In this document: positions 1 through 7,934 of the stretch, one piece after another | How the letters are laid out: every line of letters starts with the position of its first letter | Numbering within the stretch: position 1 is the stretch's first letter | From: an uncultured Desulfovibrio sp. | GTDB lineage: Bacteria; Desulfobacterota; Desulfovibrionia; Desulfovibrionales; Desulfovibrionaceae | Assembly: GCF_910584445.1 (NCBI RefSeq) | Contig: NZ_CAJUBO010000001.1 | Location: 35,603-99,602, forward strand | Direction: 5' to 3' | DNA: 64,000 nucleotides | Position numbers and translations under genes: made by a program | Notes under the pieces: generated by a model | Told to the model about the DNA's origin: nothing | What the model saw: the letters and a program-made list of their open reading frames with translations, nothing else | The model's database searches: none

Positions 1-1
1 A

Positions 2-472
2 CGGGTGATCATCGTGCCGGGCTACGGCATGGCGCTGGCGCAGGCGCAGCACAAGGTCAAGCAGCTTGCCGACGCGCTGGAGTCCAACGGCGCCACGGTG
101 GACTACGCCATCCATCCGGTGGCGGGGCGCATGCCCGGGCACATGAACGTGCTCCTGGCCGAGGCCAATGTGGAGTACGAGCATCTGCTCGAGATGGATG
201 TGGTGAATCCGCTCTTTCCCGAGGCCGACCTTGTGCTCATCGTGGGCGCCAACGACGTGGTGAACCCGGCGGCCAACACGGCGGAGGGCACGCCCATCTA
301 TGGCATGCCCATTCTGGACGTGGACAAGGCCAGGGGCGTCATCATCTGCAACTATGACGAAAAGCCGGGCTACGCGGGCGTGGAGAATCCGCTCTACCGC
401 AAGCCGGGCGTGGTGATGCTGCTCGGCGACGCCGCCGCGAGCCTGGACAGGCTTCTCGGTATGCTGCGCTGA
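2..472 (+). CDS. pntB: NAD(P) transhydrogenase subunit beta, C-terminal part (5' end outside window)
   Basis: This is the last 156 or so residues of the beta subunit of proton-translocating nicotinamide nucleotide transhydrogenase, which transfers hydride from NADH to NADP+ at the inner membrane. What is present is the soluble NADP(H)-binding domain III. Visible marks are VPGYGMALAQAQ near the left edge, the loop VGANDVVNPAA and the late motif KPGYAGVENPLYRK. The frame is open to the left edge, so the membrane part and the start lie outside the window. The stop TGA is at 470-472. About 260 bases separate it from the next gene, so it probably ends its own operon. Family assignment is firm. Confidence 0.95.
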   Translation, partial: RVIIVPGYGMALAQAQHKVKQLADALESNGATVDYAIHPVAGRMPGHMNVLLAEANVEYEHLLEMDVVNPLFPEADLVLIVGANDVVNPAANTAEGTPIYGMPILDVDKARGVIICNYDEKPGYAGVENPLYRKPGVVMLLGDAAASLDRLLGMLR

Positions 473-638
473 AGGGGGGAGCGCGCGAAGGGGAGATGCC
501 TTTTCACGGATGCGCGCTTGTAAGTTGTGAAAAAAAATGCTAGTGGGGAGCTAAAGAAATAGAAGGCTTCCACACATTGATCGAGTGTCTGCCTGCAAGC
601 GCGGACACTGCAAAACCCGGAGGGGTCTTGCGGCGGCG

Positions 639-683
639 GCGCCGTGAATGAGCGAAAAACCACGTTTTTTCGCGAATGATCCC
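639..683 (+). repeat. Short fragment (copy D) of the dispersed structured repeat
   Basis: This 45-base stretch matches an internal module of the long repeats at 18406-18780 and 32226-32652. It has GCGCCGT, then a hairpin GCGAAAAA/TTTTTTCGC around CCACG, then ATCCCG or similar. It lies in the gap between pntB and the TRAP gene. Only this module is recognisable here. Another small inverted repeat, AGTGTC/GACACT at 584-608, lies just upstream. Confidence 0.55.
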
Positions 684-730
684 GCAAGGATCCTTTGCAG
701 GATCTTTGCAATCAGAAACCAGGAGGGTTT

Positions 731-1735
731 ATGAGCCTCAAAAAGCTGTGTGTCCTGACGCTGGCGTTCCTGTTCATGCTCAACGTGTCCGCCATGGCGG
801 CGGTAAACTACAAGGTCGCCGTGGGCGATCCCGAGGATTCCGAGCAGGGTGTGGCCGCGCTGGCCTTCAAGAAGTATGTGGAGGAAAAAACCAACGGCGA
901 AGTGAAGATCGACCTTTTCTTTGCCGGCGCCCTCGGTGACGAGAGCGAAGCCTTCCGCAACGTGCAGAAAGGCACGCTGCCCTTTGCCGTGGGCGGCATC
1001 GCCAACCTCGTTCCCTTTGAGAAGAAGCTGGGCCTTCTGACCCTGCCCTACCTCTTCGAGAACCTCGACGAGGTCGTGGCCGGCACCAACGGCAAGCCCG
1101 CCGAGCTGCTCAACGGCTATGCCGTCAAGGCCGGGTTCCGCATCCTCTGCTGGACCTACACGGACTTCCGCTACATTTCCAACTCCAAGCATCCCATCAA
1201 GAAGCTCGCGGACATCAAGGACCTCAAGTTCCGCGTGCCGCAGAGCGCCGTGCTCATCGCCGCCTACAAGGCCTTCGGCGGCAGCCCGACCCCCATCTCC
1301 TGGGCGGAGACCTTCACCGCCCTCCAGTAGGGCGTTGTGGACGGCCAGTGCTACGGCTACATCGGCTTCAAGGCCATGAAGTTCAACGAGGCCAACCAGA
1401 AGTACCTCACCGAGGTGCATTACACCTATCAGCTCCAGCCGCTGGTCATGAGCGAGCGCGTGTACAAGAAGACCAAGCCCGAGCTGCAGAAGATCTTTGT
1501 GGACGGCGGCCACTACGCGCAGGAAGCCGTGCTCAAGTACCAGAAGGAATACGCCCAGGCCGCCAAGGACGCGCTCATCGCGGCCGGCCTTGTGGTGGAC
1601 GTGCTTGAGGACGAGGACCAGTGGAAGAAGGCCGCCCTTGAAAAGGTCTGGCCGGAAATGGCCGACTTTGTGGGCGGCAAGGACGCCATCAACGCATACC
1701 TCAAGGCCATGGGCAAGCAGCCCTGGAACAACTAG
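731..1735 (+). pseudogene. dctP: TRAP transporter substrate-binding protein DctP with in-frame amber stop
   Basis: The encoded protein would be a periplasmic solute receptor of a TRAP dicarboxylate-type transporter. The start ATG at 731 follows AGGAGG and encodes a signal peptide ending near AMA. The reading frame runs to 1735 except for a single TAG at 1328-1330 (codon 200), after TFTALQ and before GVVDGQCYG. In this family the site is usually ALQ-Q/N-GVVDGQ, and the paralogue at 3801 has ALKNGLVDGQ. A single CAG-to-TAG change therefore explains it best. Everything downstream, including the late INAYLKAMG segment, is intact. It heads a dctP-dctQ-dctM-dctP' operon. The alternatives are a sequencing error or suppression of the amber codon. 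If read as a stop, the product loses its C-terminal lobe. Confidence 0.85.
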
Positions 1736-1857
1736 GCTCCCGATCTGCGGCGGCCGGGACCCTGGCGGGACCTGGCCGCCTTGCGGCTTTGCCGCCGTTC
1801 ACGCGCACATTGGCAACCATGCCGGGGCCGCCCGGCTGACAGCCTGGGGGGTTCGGC

Positions 1858-2415
1858 GTGAAGAAGTTCGTCCTGGCTTTCATGGATCACTTTGAAAGCT
1901 ATCTTTGTCAATTCCTGCTGGTCTTTTTTGTCGTCGTCGTCTTCATCCAGATCATCCTCCGCTTTCTGGACGCCTCCCTGCCCTGGACGGAGGAGATCGC
2001 GCGCTTCGCCTTCATCTGGTTCATCCTTTTCGGCGCCTGCTACGCCACCCGGCTCTGCGCGCTCAACCGCGTCACGCTCCAGTTCGCCAGGGCGCCCAAA
2101 TGGGTCGCCAACCTGCTGCTCTTCATCAGCGACATGATCTGGCTGGCCTTCAGCCTCATCATGGCCTGGGAGGGCTGGCTCGCCGTCCTCGACCTGCGCG
2201 AATTTCCCTACGCCACCCCGGCGCTCGACTGGGACATGGGCTACATTTACCTGGTCTTTCCGCTGAGCTTCACGCTCATGGCTATCCGCATCCTTCAGGT
2301 GAATTACATCAAGTTCGTGCTCAAGCAGGAGATCGCCGACCCGGATCAGGAGGCCGTCAAGCAGAGCCAGAGCGCCCTGCTTGAGGAAGGCGGCAAGGAA
2401 GGAGGGGCTGCCTGA
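1858..2415 (+). CDS. dctQ: TRAP transporter small permease subunit DctQ
   Basis: This is the small integral membrane subunit of a TRAP transporter, 185 residues with four hydrophobic segments (about residues 15-37, 50-72, 88-108 and 130-150). The motif LPWTEEIARFAFIWF around residue 40 is typical of the DctQ family. It sits between the receptor and the large permease, the standard TRAP order. I chose the GTG at 1858 because a G-rich Shine-Dalgarno-like stretch precedes it. An ATG at 1882 in the same frame is the alternative. Its stop TGA overlaps the dctM ATG by one base, so translation is probably coupled. The Glu/Gln-rich tail is not conserved in the family as far as I know. Confidence 0.93.
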   Translation: MKKFVLAFMDHFESYLCQFLLVFFVVVVFIQIILRFLDASLPWTEEIARFAFIWFILFGACYATRLCALNRVTLQFARAPKWVANLLLFISDMIWLAFSLIMAWEGWLAVLDLREFPYATPALDWDMGYIYLVFPLSFTLMAIRILQVNYIKFVLKQEIADPDQEAVKQSQSALLEEGGKEGGAA

Positions 2416-3719
2416 TGGAAGCGCTTACCCCCATGGGCATCGGCGGCCTGCTCTTTGCGGTCTTCTTTGTCCTTTTGCTGATCGGCTGTCCCATCATGGT
2501 TGCCCTGGGCGTGGGCACCATGGTCTGTTTCCTCATTCTCGACATCGACCTTTCCATGATGATCGAGCGCGCCTTCGCCTCGCTCACGGCCTTTCCGCTC
2601 ATGGCGCTCCCGGCATTCGTGCTGGCCGGGGCGCTCATGGAGGCGTCGGGCATATCGCGAAGGCTCGTGGCCGTGGCCGAGGCCTTCGTCGGGCCGATCC
2701 CCGGCGGCCTCGCCATCTCCACGGTGCTCTCCTGCGTCTTTTTCGGCGCCATTTCCGGCTCCGGCCCGGCCACCACGGCCGCCGTGGGCATGCTCATGAT
2801 CCCGGCCATGACCAAGCGCGGCTACAACACGGCCTACGCGGCGGCCACCACGGCCACGGCGGGCGGCATCGGCATCATCATCCCGCCGAGCATCCCCATG
2901 GTCATCTACGGCGTCACCGGTCAGGTGAGCATCTCCAAGATGTTCATGGCCGGCTTCATCCCCGGCTTCCTCATCGCGCTTGCGCTCTGCATCCTGCACT
3001 TTCTCAAGTGCCGCAGACTCAATCTGGGCGGCGATTCCTGGTCGCTCAGGCATCTGCTCCATTCCCTCAGGGACGGCTTCTGGTCCATCCTCGCGCCGCT
3101 CATCATCCTCGGCGGCATCTACGCGGGCCTGTTCACCCCCACGGAAGCCGCCATCGTGGCTATTTTCTACACGCTCTTTGTGGGCATCTTCATCCATCGC
3201 GAACTCAAGTTCAGGGCCTTCATGGCCTCGCTGAACACCACCTCGTGGCTCACGGGCCGCGTGCTCGTCCTGGTGTTCACGGCAACGGCCTTCGGCTACC
3301 TGCTCACCTCGTACCGCATCCCGGTGGAACTCGCCAACTGGGTGCTCGGCTTCACCACCAACGTGTACATGGTCTGGCTCTTCGTGGTCGTCCTGCTCAT
3401 CTTCCTGGGCATGTTCATGGAGACGCTCGCCATCATCATGCTGGTCACGCCGGTGCTTCTGCCCATCATGACGGCCTACGGGGTGGACCCCATCCACTTC
3501 GGACTCATCCTCATCTGCTGCTGCGGCATCGGCTTCTCCACGCCGCCGCTGGGCGAGAACATGTTCATCGCCTCGGGCATCTCCAACCAGTCGCTGGAGA
3601 GCATCTCCTTCATGGCGCTGCCCATGGTCTTCGCCAACCTGCTGGCTATCGTCGTTCTGGTGGCCTTCCCCGGGCTTGTCATGTTCCTGCCGAACATGAT
3701 GAGCGTGGCCGCGCCCTAG
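2415..3719 (+). CDS. dctM: TRAP transporter large permease subunit DctM
   Basis: This is the large membrane subunit of the TRAP transporter, which carries the sodium-driven transport path. It has 434 residues and about 12 hydrophobic segments throughout. Family marks are FPLMALPAFVLAGALME near residue 60, SGSGPATTAAVGMLMIPAM near 115 and GGIYAGLFTPTEAAIVA near 235. The length is normal. The start overlaps the dctQ stop by one base. A GGAGGGG stretch in the end of dctQ can act as ribosome binding site. The substrate cannot be read from sequence. C4-dicarboxylates are only the family default, since TRAP systems also take sialic acid, taurine or keto acids. Confidence 0.95.
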   Translation: MEALTPMGIGGLLFAVFFVLLLIGCPIMVALGVGTMVCFLILDIDLSMMIERAFASLTAFPLMALPAFVLAGALMEASGISRRLVAVAEAFVGPIPGGLAISTVLSCVFFGAISGSGPATTAAVGMLMIPAMTKRGYNTAYAAATTATAGGIGIIIPPSIPMVIYGVTGQVSISKMFMAGFIPGFLIALALCILHFLKCRRLNLGGDSWSLRHLLHSLRDGFWSILAPLIILGGIYAGLFTPTEAAIVAIFYTLFVGIFIHRELKFRAFMASLNTTSWLTGRVLVLVFTATAFGYLLTSYRIPVELANWVLGFTTNVYMVWLFVVVLLIFLGMFMETLAIIMLVTPVLLPIMTAYGVDPIHFGLILICCCGIGFSTPPLGENMFIASGISNQSLESISFMALPMVFANLLAIVVLVAFPGLVMFLPNMMSVAAP

Positions 3720-3800
3720 CACGCTTTCCGCGGGCGGCGGGACCGTTCCCGCCGCCCGGGATCGCCTGAACTCACCCGCAAGAGGTCCCACGAGGTTTCC

Positions 3801-4871
3801 ATGCGTACGAAAGTCCTTCTGCTGGCCCTGTTCCTCCTGGCCGCGCCCGCCCTCCTTCACGCAGCCGCTCCGGCGGGCAAGTCCGCCGGCGCCTCCACGC
3901 AGCCGGTGAAGCTCTCCTTCGCCATCGGCGACCCGGAAGATTCGGAAATGGGCATGCTGGCCCTTGCCTTCAAGAACTATGTGACCTCGGCCGCCAAGGG
4001 CAGGCTGGACATCACTCTGTCGTACAGCGGCGGCCTGGATGCGGACGAGACCTTCCAGTTCCATCGCGTCCAGACGGGCAAGCTGGGCATGATGCTGGGC
4101 GGCGTGGGCAATCTCGTGCCCATGGTGCGCGGCCTGGGCGTGGTGACGCTGCCCTATCTCTTCCCCGATGAAGCGGCCGTGGTTCGCGGCACCACGGGCA
4201 AGGCCGCGGAGCTGCTCGACAGCTACGCGGAAAAGGCGGGCCTGCGTATCCTTGCCTGGACGTACTACGGCTACCGCTTCCCGTCCAACAGCAGGCATCC
4301 CGTGGCGAACCTCGAGGACATCCAGGGCCTGCGCTTCCGCGTGCCGCAGAGCCTGGTCATGATCAAGACCTACCGCGCGTTCGGCGCCATCCCCATGCCG
4401 CTGGCCTGGCCCATGACGCGCAACGCGCTCAAGAACGGCCTGGTGGACGGCCAGTGCTACGACTACAGCGGCTTCCGGGCCATGAAATTTCCTGATGCCG
4501 GCCAGAAGTACATCACCGAACTCCACTATCTCTACAATCTCCAGCCGCTGGTCATCAGCACGCGCATCTTCAACGCGCTGAGCGAGGCGGACAGGAAGAT
4601 CCTGGTGGAAGCCGGGCGGCATGTGCAGGAGCTTTCGCTCCAGTATCAGAAGGAAATGAACGCCATTGCCAGAAAGGCGCTCCTGGCCGAAGGCGTGAAG
4701 ATCACCACGGTGGAGGACGAAAGCCCGTGGCGTGACGTGGCCCTGCGCGAAGTCTGGCCGGAAACGGCCGAGAGCGTGGGCGGCAGGGAGGCCATCAACG
4801 CCTATCTGCGGGCCTGCGGACTGCCGCTCTGGGAGCCGGAGGCCGAAACGGCGGCCAGGCCCGGCAAATAG
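3801..4871 (+). CDS. dctP: TRAP transporter substrate-binding protein DctP, second copy
   Basis: This is a second periplasmic TRAP receptor, 356 residues, with an N-terminal signal peptide ending near residues 20-22 (LLHAAAPAG). It aligns along its length with the interrupted copy at 731-1735. Shared blocks include AIGDPEDSEMGMLALAFK near 35, LRFRVPQSLVMIKTYRAFG near 170 and VDGQCYDYSGFRAMKFPDA near 210. The key Arg-rich binding segment is intact, and this copy has no internal stop. It lies 81 bases after dctM, so it is probably in the same transcript. It may now be the only working receptor for the permease. Paralogue divergence suggests an old duplication, not a recent one. Confidence 0.92.
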   Translation: MRTKVLLLALFLLAAPALLHAAAPAGKSAGASTQPVKLSFAIGDPEDSEMGMLALAFKNYVTSAAKGRLDITLSYSGGLDADETFQFHRVQTGKLGMMLGGVGNLVPMVRGLGVVTLPYLFPDEAAVVRGTTGKAAELLDSYAEKAGLRILAWTYYGYRFPSNSRHPVANLEDIQGLRFRVPQSLVMIKTYRAFGAIPMPLAWPMTRNALKNGLVDGQCYDYSGFRAMKFPDAGQKYITELHYLYNLQPLVISTRIFNALSEADRKILVEAGRHVQELSLQYQKEMNAIARKALLAEGVKITTVEDESPWRDVALREVWPETAESVGGREAINAYLRACGLPLWEPEAETAARPGK

Positions 4872-4981
4872 AGCGGTTTTTGGTACGGGAAGTATCCAAC
4901 CGGATCCGTTTCAGGGAGCTGCCGTGCGGGCGCGCTCATGGCTTGCAAAAGGCCGGGGCGCGCCCGCGGCATTGTTGCGCT

Positions 4982-6220
4982 TCAGGCGCGCTCCCGGGTG
5001 TCCGTTGCGGTCAGCGCGTCCGCAAGCAGTTCCGCAAGGGCGGCGTCGCCGCGCGTGGCGGCGGCCCGGCGCGCGGCCTCGAGCCGGGCACGGTTGGCCG
5101 CGTGTGTGGCCGCATCGGCGGGCGCCGTCACGTCGGCGGCTATGGCCGTTGCGGTGGGCGCAAGCTCCGCAAGGACGGCATGGCGGCTCACCAGCCGCTG
5201 CATGCGGGCCGCCAGTTCCGGCGCCGGGAAAAAGCGCAGGCCCCGCATGCCCGCCGCGAGCGCTTCGCGCGGGTGTCCCTCCGCCTCCCGCAGGGTCATG
5301 AGCCGCAGCCAGCCCGCGCGCCAGAGGGGTTCGCGCTCCAGGGCTTCCGCCACGCCGTCGGACCCGCTCCCCTCCGTTGCCGCCGCCAGGTTTCGGGCGG
5401 CTTCTTCCGGCAGCTCCAGCCAGCAGGAAAGATCGGCGCCCACGCGCATTCCATAGCCGTCAAGGCGCCCAAGCATGTGCAGGTCTGGCCGCAGGCGGCC
5501 GCCCTGCCGTCGCATGAGCAGCCGCCCGTTGGCGGTGTCGTGGACGAAGCGGCCCGGCGTGGCGCTGGTGTGGTGGATGATGCGGCTCGCGGGCGCCAGC
5601 GCGAGCCTGTGGCCGGCGGCGGTGAGGGCGAGGCAGAGGTCCATGTCCTCATAGCCGTTGAGGTAGCCCTCGTGGAAGCCGCCAGCCTCCTGAAACAGGC
5701 GGGCGGGCAGCATGAGGGCGGCGCCGGTGATGGCCTGGAGCGGCCGGTGGCGCGCGACTGCCGGATGGTCGCCGGGAAAGAACTCATAGAGATGCCCGAC
5801 GTCGAAAAACGGAGAAAACGCAATGCCGCAATGCTGGAGCCTGCCGTCGGGATAGAGCAGGCGCGGCCCCGCGGCGCCCACGCGGCTGTCCGCGAAGGCC
5901 TCCAGCAGGGGTGGCAGCCAGCCGGGCGTGCACAGGGTATCGTTGTTGAGGAAAAAGAGCAGGTCGCCGCGGGCAGCGGCCGCCCCCGCATTGCAGGCGC
6001 GGGCGAAACCCAGGTTGTCCGGCAGGCGGAGCTGCTGAAAGCGCGGGCCGAACAGGCGGCGCCCCAGGGGGGGGAGGACTTCCGGCGTCGTGTCTGTGGA
6101 ACCGTTGTCCACCACGAGGACGTCAAGGTCCGCGTCCGCGCTGTGCGCTGCCAGCGAGCGCAGGCAGGCGGCCGTGAGTTCCTGGAGGTTCCAGGCCGGG
6201 ATGATGACGGACACGCGCAT
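4982..6220 (-). CDS. Family 2 glycosyltransferase
   Basis: This is a GT-A fold glycosyltransferase that moves a sugar from a nucleotide sugar to an unknown acceptor at the cytoplasmic side of the membrane. The N-terminus has VSVIIPAWNLQELTAACL, then VVDNGSTDTTPEV, then NLGFARACNAG and FFLNNDTLCTPGWL. This is the rhamnosyltransferase-like (WcaA/RfbF-type) pattern. The catalytic-end region EAGGFHEGYLNGYEDMDLC is near residue 180. The last 170 or so residues are not recognisable. The start ATG follows AGGAGG with good spacing. It lies 12 bases after cbiA on the same strand and is the last gene of a purH-cbiA-GT operon. That grouping looks accidental rather than functional. Confidence 0.9.
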   Translation of the reverse strand: MRVSVIIPAWNLQELTAACLRSLAAHSADADLDVLVVDNGSTDTTPEVLPPLGRRLFGPRFQQLRLPDNLGFARACNAGAAAARGDLLFFLNNDTLCTPGWLPPLLEAFADSRVGAAGPRLLYPDGRLQHCGIAFSPFFDVGHLYEFFPGDHPAVARHRPLQAITGAALMLPARLFQEAGGFHEGYLNGYEDMDLCLALTAAGHRLALAPASRIIHHTSATPGRFVHDTANGRLLMRRQGGRLRPDLHMLGRLDGYGMRVGADLSCWLELPEEAARNLAAATEGSGSDGVAEALEREPLWRAGWLRLMTLREAEGHPREALAAGMRGLRFFPAPELAARMQRLVSRHAVLAELAPTATAIAADVTAPADAATHAANRARLEAARRAAATRGDAALAELLADALTATDTRERA

Positions 6221-6232
6221 GGCGTCCTCCTG

Positions 6233-7924
6233 TCAGCGCAGGGCGCGGGCGGCGCGCCGGGCGCGCGCCGCGGCCACGAAATTGGGCGCCCAGCAGGGAA
6301 CGGCCGGCGCGAAGATATGGCAGTAGGCGCCCCAGGTGCGTCCGCAGACGATGCCGTCTCCGGCGCGGGCGCGGCCGTCCCCTTCGGAAAACCGCCCCAT
6401 GCCGGTGCCGCGCGTGAGCGCCAGTGCCGCCGGCGGGGCGCCCGCCTCCCGGATGCAGCGCGAATAGTGGAATTCATGGGCGCGCACGCGCAGCCCCACC
6501 GGCAGGAAGGGATTGGGGAGCATGACCTCCCCCTCCACATAGCCAAGGCCCTGGGGCCGCGCCGTCCAGACGGCGCGCAGCGGCAGGGCGCCGGCAAGCG
6601 GCCAGAAGACGCCGTCCCGTTCCATGCCGCGCGAAAGCGCGAGCAGGCCGCCGCACTCCGCATAGATGGGAAGCCCGGCGCGCGACAGGGCCGCCAGCCG
6701 CGCAAGCCCGGGCGAACCGGAGAGCCGGGGCAGAAAATCCTCGGGGAAGCCGCCGCCAAGGTAGAGTCCGTCCAGTGTCTCCCACACGTCATCCTCTGCC
6801 CCGGGCGCATCCACCAGCGCCAGCGGGACAGGCTCCGCGCCCGCGTCTTCCAGGGCGGCGAGATTTTCGGGATAATAGAACCAGAACGCGGCATCGCGGA
6901 CATAGCCGATGCGCGGGCGGGGCGCGGCAGGGACGCCTCCCGCCGGGGCGCCGCCGGGCGCCGGGCAGACGCGTTGCTCCGGCCTGTCCGCAACAGACGG
7001 CGGGGCATGCGGTCCCGGGGCTGATGATGACGGCGGGGGGCGCAGTTCCTCCGCGAGAGTGCGGCGGGGTCCGTCGTCGCCAGAGCCGTCGCGCGGCGCT
7101 GTTTCCCCCCCCGGCAGGGGAGGGGCGTTTCCGGCCGCCTCCAGGACGCGCTCCACATCCACATGGTCACGCACGAGCTGCGCCAGCGCGTCCAGAAGTG
7201 CGTCGGCTTCCGCGCGAAGCCCGGCGCCGCTGCTGGCGATGCCCATGTGCCGTTCGGGGAGGGGATTGCGCGCCAGGCGCGGCAGGGCGCCGAGGACGGG
7301 CAGGGGCAGGCGCGCCTCCACGGCCCGCCGCAGGGCGGTCTCGTGCCGGGGCGAGCCGACGCGGTTGAAGACCACGCCGCATATGCGTACCCCCGGTTCA
7401 AAATCCATGAGTCCGGCCAGCAGGGCGGCCGCGGTGCGCGTCATCTTGGTGGCGTCGAGACTCAGCAGGACAGGGCAGGCCAGGGCGCGCGCCAGCCCGG
7501 CCGTGGAGCACGAGCCTTGGGCATCAAGCCCGTCATACAGCCCCCGGTTGCCCTCCACCAGGCCCAGGCGGCCCCTGCCCTGCGCTGCCCGGTCCGGGGC
7601 GGCCGCACCGGCCGCATCCCTCGTGACCGCCGCGTCCACTGCATCCACTGCGTTCAGGGCGCGGGCGAAGAGCGCGGCCAGGGCCGCCGGGGGAAGGAAG
7701 AACGGGTCGAGATTGGTGGCGGCCATGCCCGCCGCCCGCCCGAGCCACGCCGCGTCGATATAGTCCGGTCCCTTCTTGAAGGGCTTGACCGCAAGGCCCG
7801 CCTTCCGGGCGGCCCGCGCCAGCCCGAGGGCGAGCAGGGTCTTTCCGCCGCCGCCGGACGCGGCGCTCACGCACAGGCGCGGGTAGCGCGTGGGTCCGGG
7901 AGTCCTGTCCGGCGTGGTCCCCAT
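6233..7924 (-). CDS. cbiA: Cobyrinic acid a,c-diamide synthase
   Basis: This enzyme amidates the a and c carboxylates of cobyrinate (or its Co form) with ATP and glutamine in anaerobic cobalamin synthesis. Residues 18-35 carry the ATP motif SAASGGGGKTLLALGLARA, followed by FKKGPDYIDAAWL. The C-terminal glutamine amidotransferase domain (about 320-555) has GGGFPEDF, the nucleophile in YAECGGLLALSRG and the late His in HEFHYSR. The protein has 563 residues where family members are usually nearer 430-470. The excess is a Gly/Ala/Pro-rich stretch at about residues 250-315, between the two domains. Together with cbiK and cobA-hemD elsewhere in the window it supports de novo B12 synthesis. Confidence 0.95.
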   Translation of the reverse strand: MGTTPDRTPGPTRYPRLCVSAASGGGGKTLLALGLARAARKAGLAVKPFKKGPDYIDAAWLGRAAGMAATNLDPFFLPPAALAALFARALNAVDAVDAAVTRDAAGAAAPDRAAQGRGRLGLVEGNRGLYDGLDAQGSCSTAGLARALACPVLLSLDATKMTRTAAALLAGLMDFEPGVRICGVVFNRVGSPRHETALRRAVEARLPLPVLGALPRLARNPLPERHMGIASSGAGLRAEADALLDALAQLVRDHVDVERVLEAAGNAPPLPGGETAPRDGSGDDGPRRTLAEELRPPPSSSAPGPHAPPSVADRPEQRVCPAPGGAPAGGVPAAPRPRIGYVRDAAFWFYYPENLAALEDAGAEPVPLALVDAPGAEDDVWETLDGLYLGGGFPEDFLPRLSGSPGLARLAALSRAGLPIYAECGGLLALSRGMERDGVFWPLAGALPLRAVWTARPQGLGYVEGEVMLPNPFLPVGLRVRAHEFHYSRCIREAGAPPAALALTRGTGMGRFSEGDGRARAGDGIVCGRTWGAYCHIFAPAVPCWAPNFVAAARARRAARALR

Positions 7925-7934
7925 GTGTGGCCGC

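Noticed and set aside
1328..1330. TAG read as pyrrolysine in dctP
   Set aside because: The position is Gln or Asn in homologues and not part of an active site that needs pyrrolysine. A CAG-to-TAG change is simpler. No pyl genes are in the window.
2346..4622. A minus-strand frame of more than 750 codons
   Set aside because: It is antisense to the TRAP permease and receptor genes. Its translation is a His/Gly/Asp-rich low-complexity string, as expected for a shadow frame in GC-rich DNA, and has no family motif.
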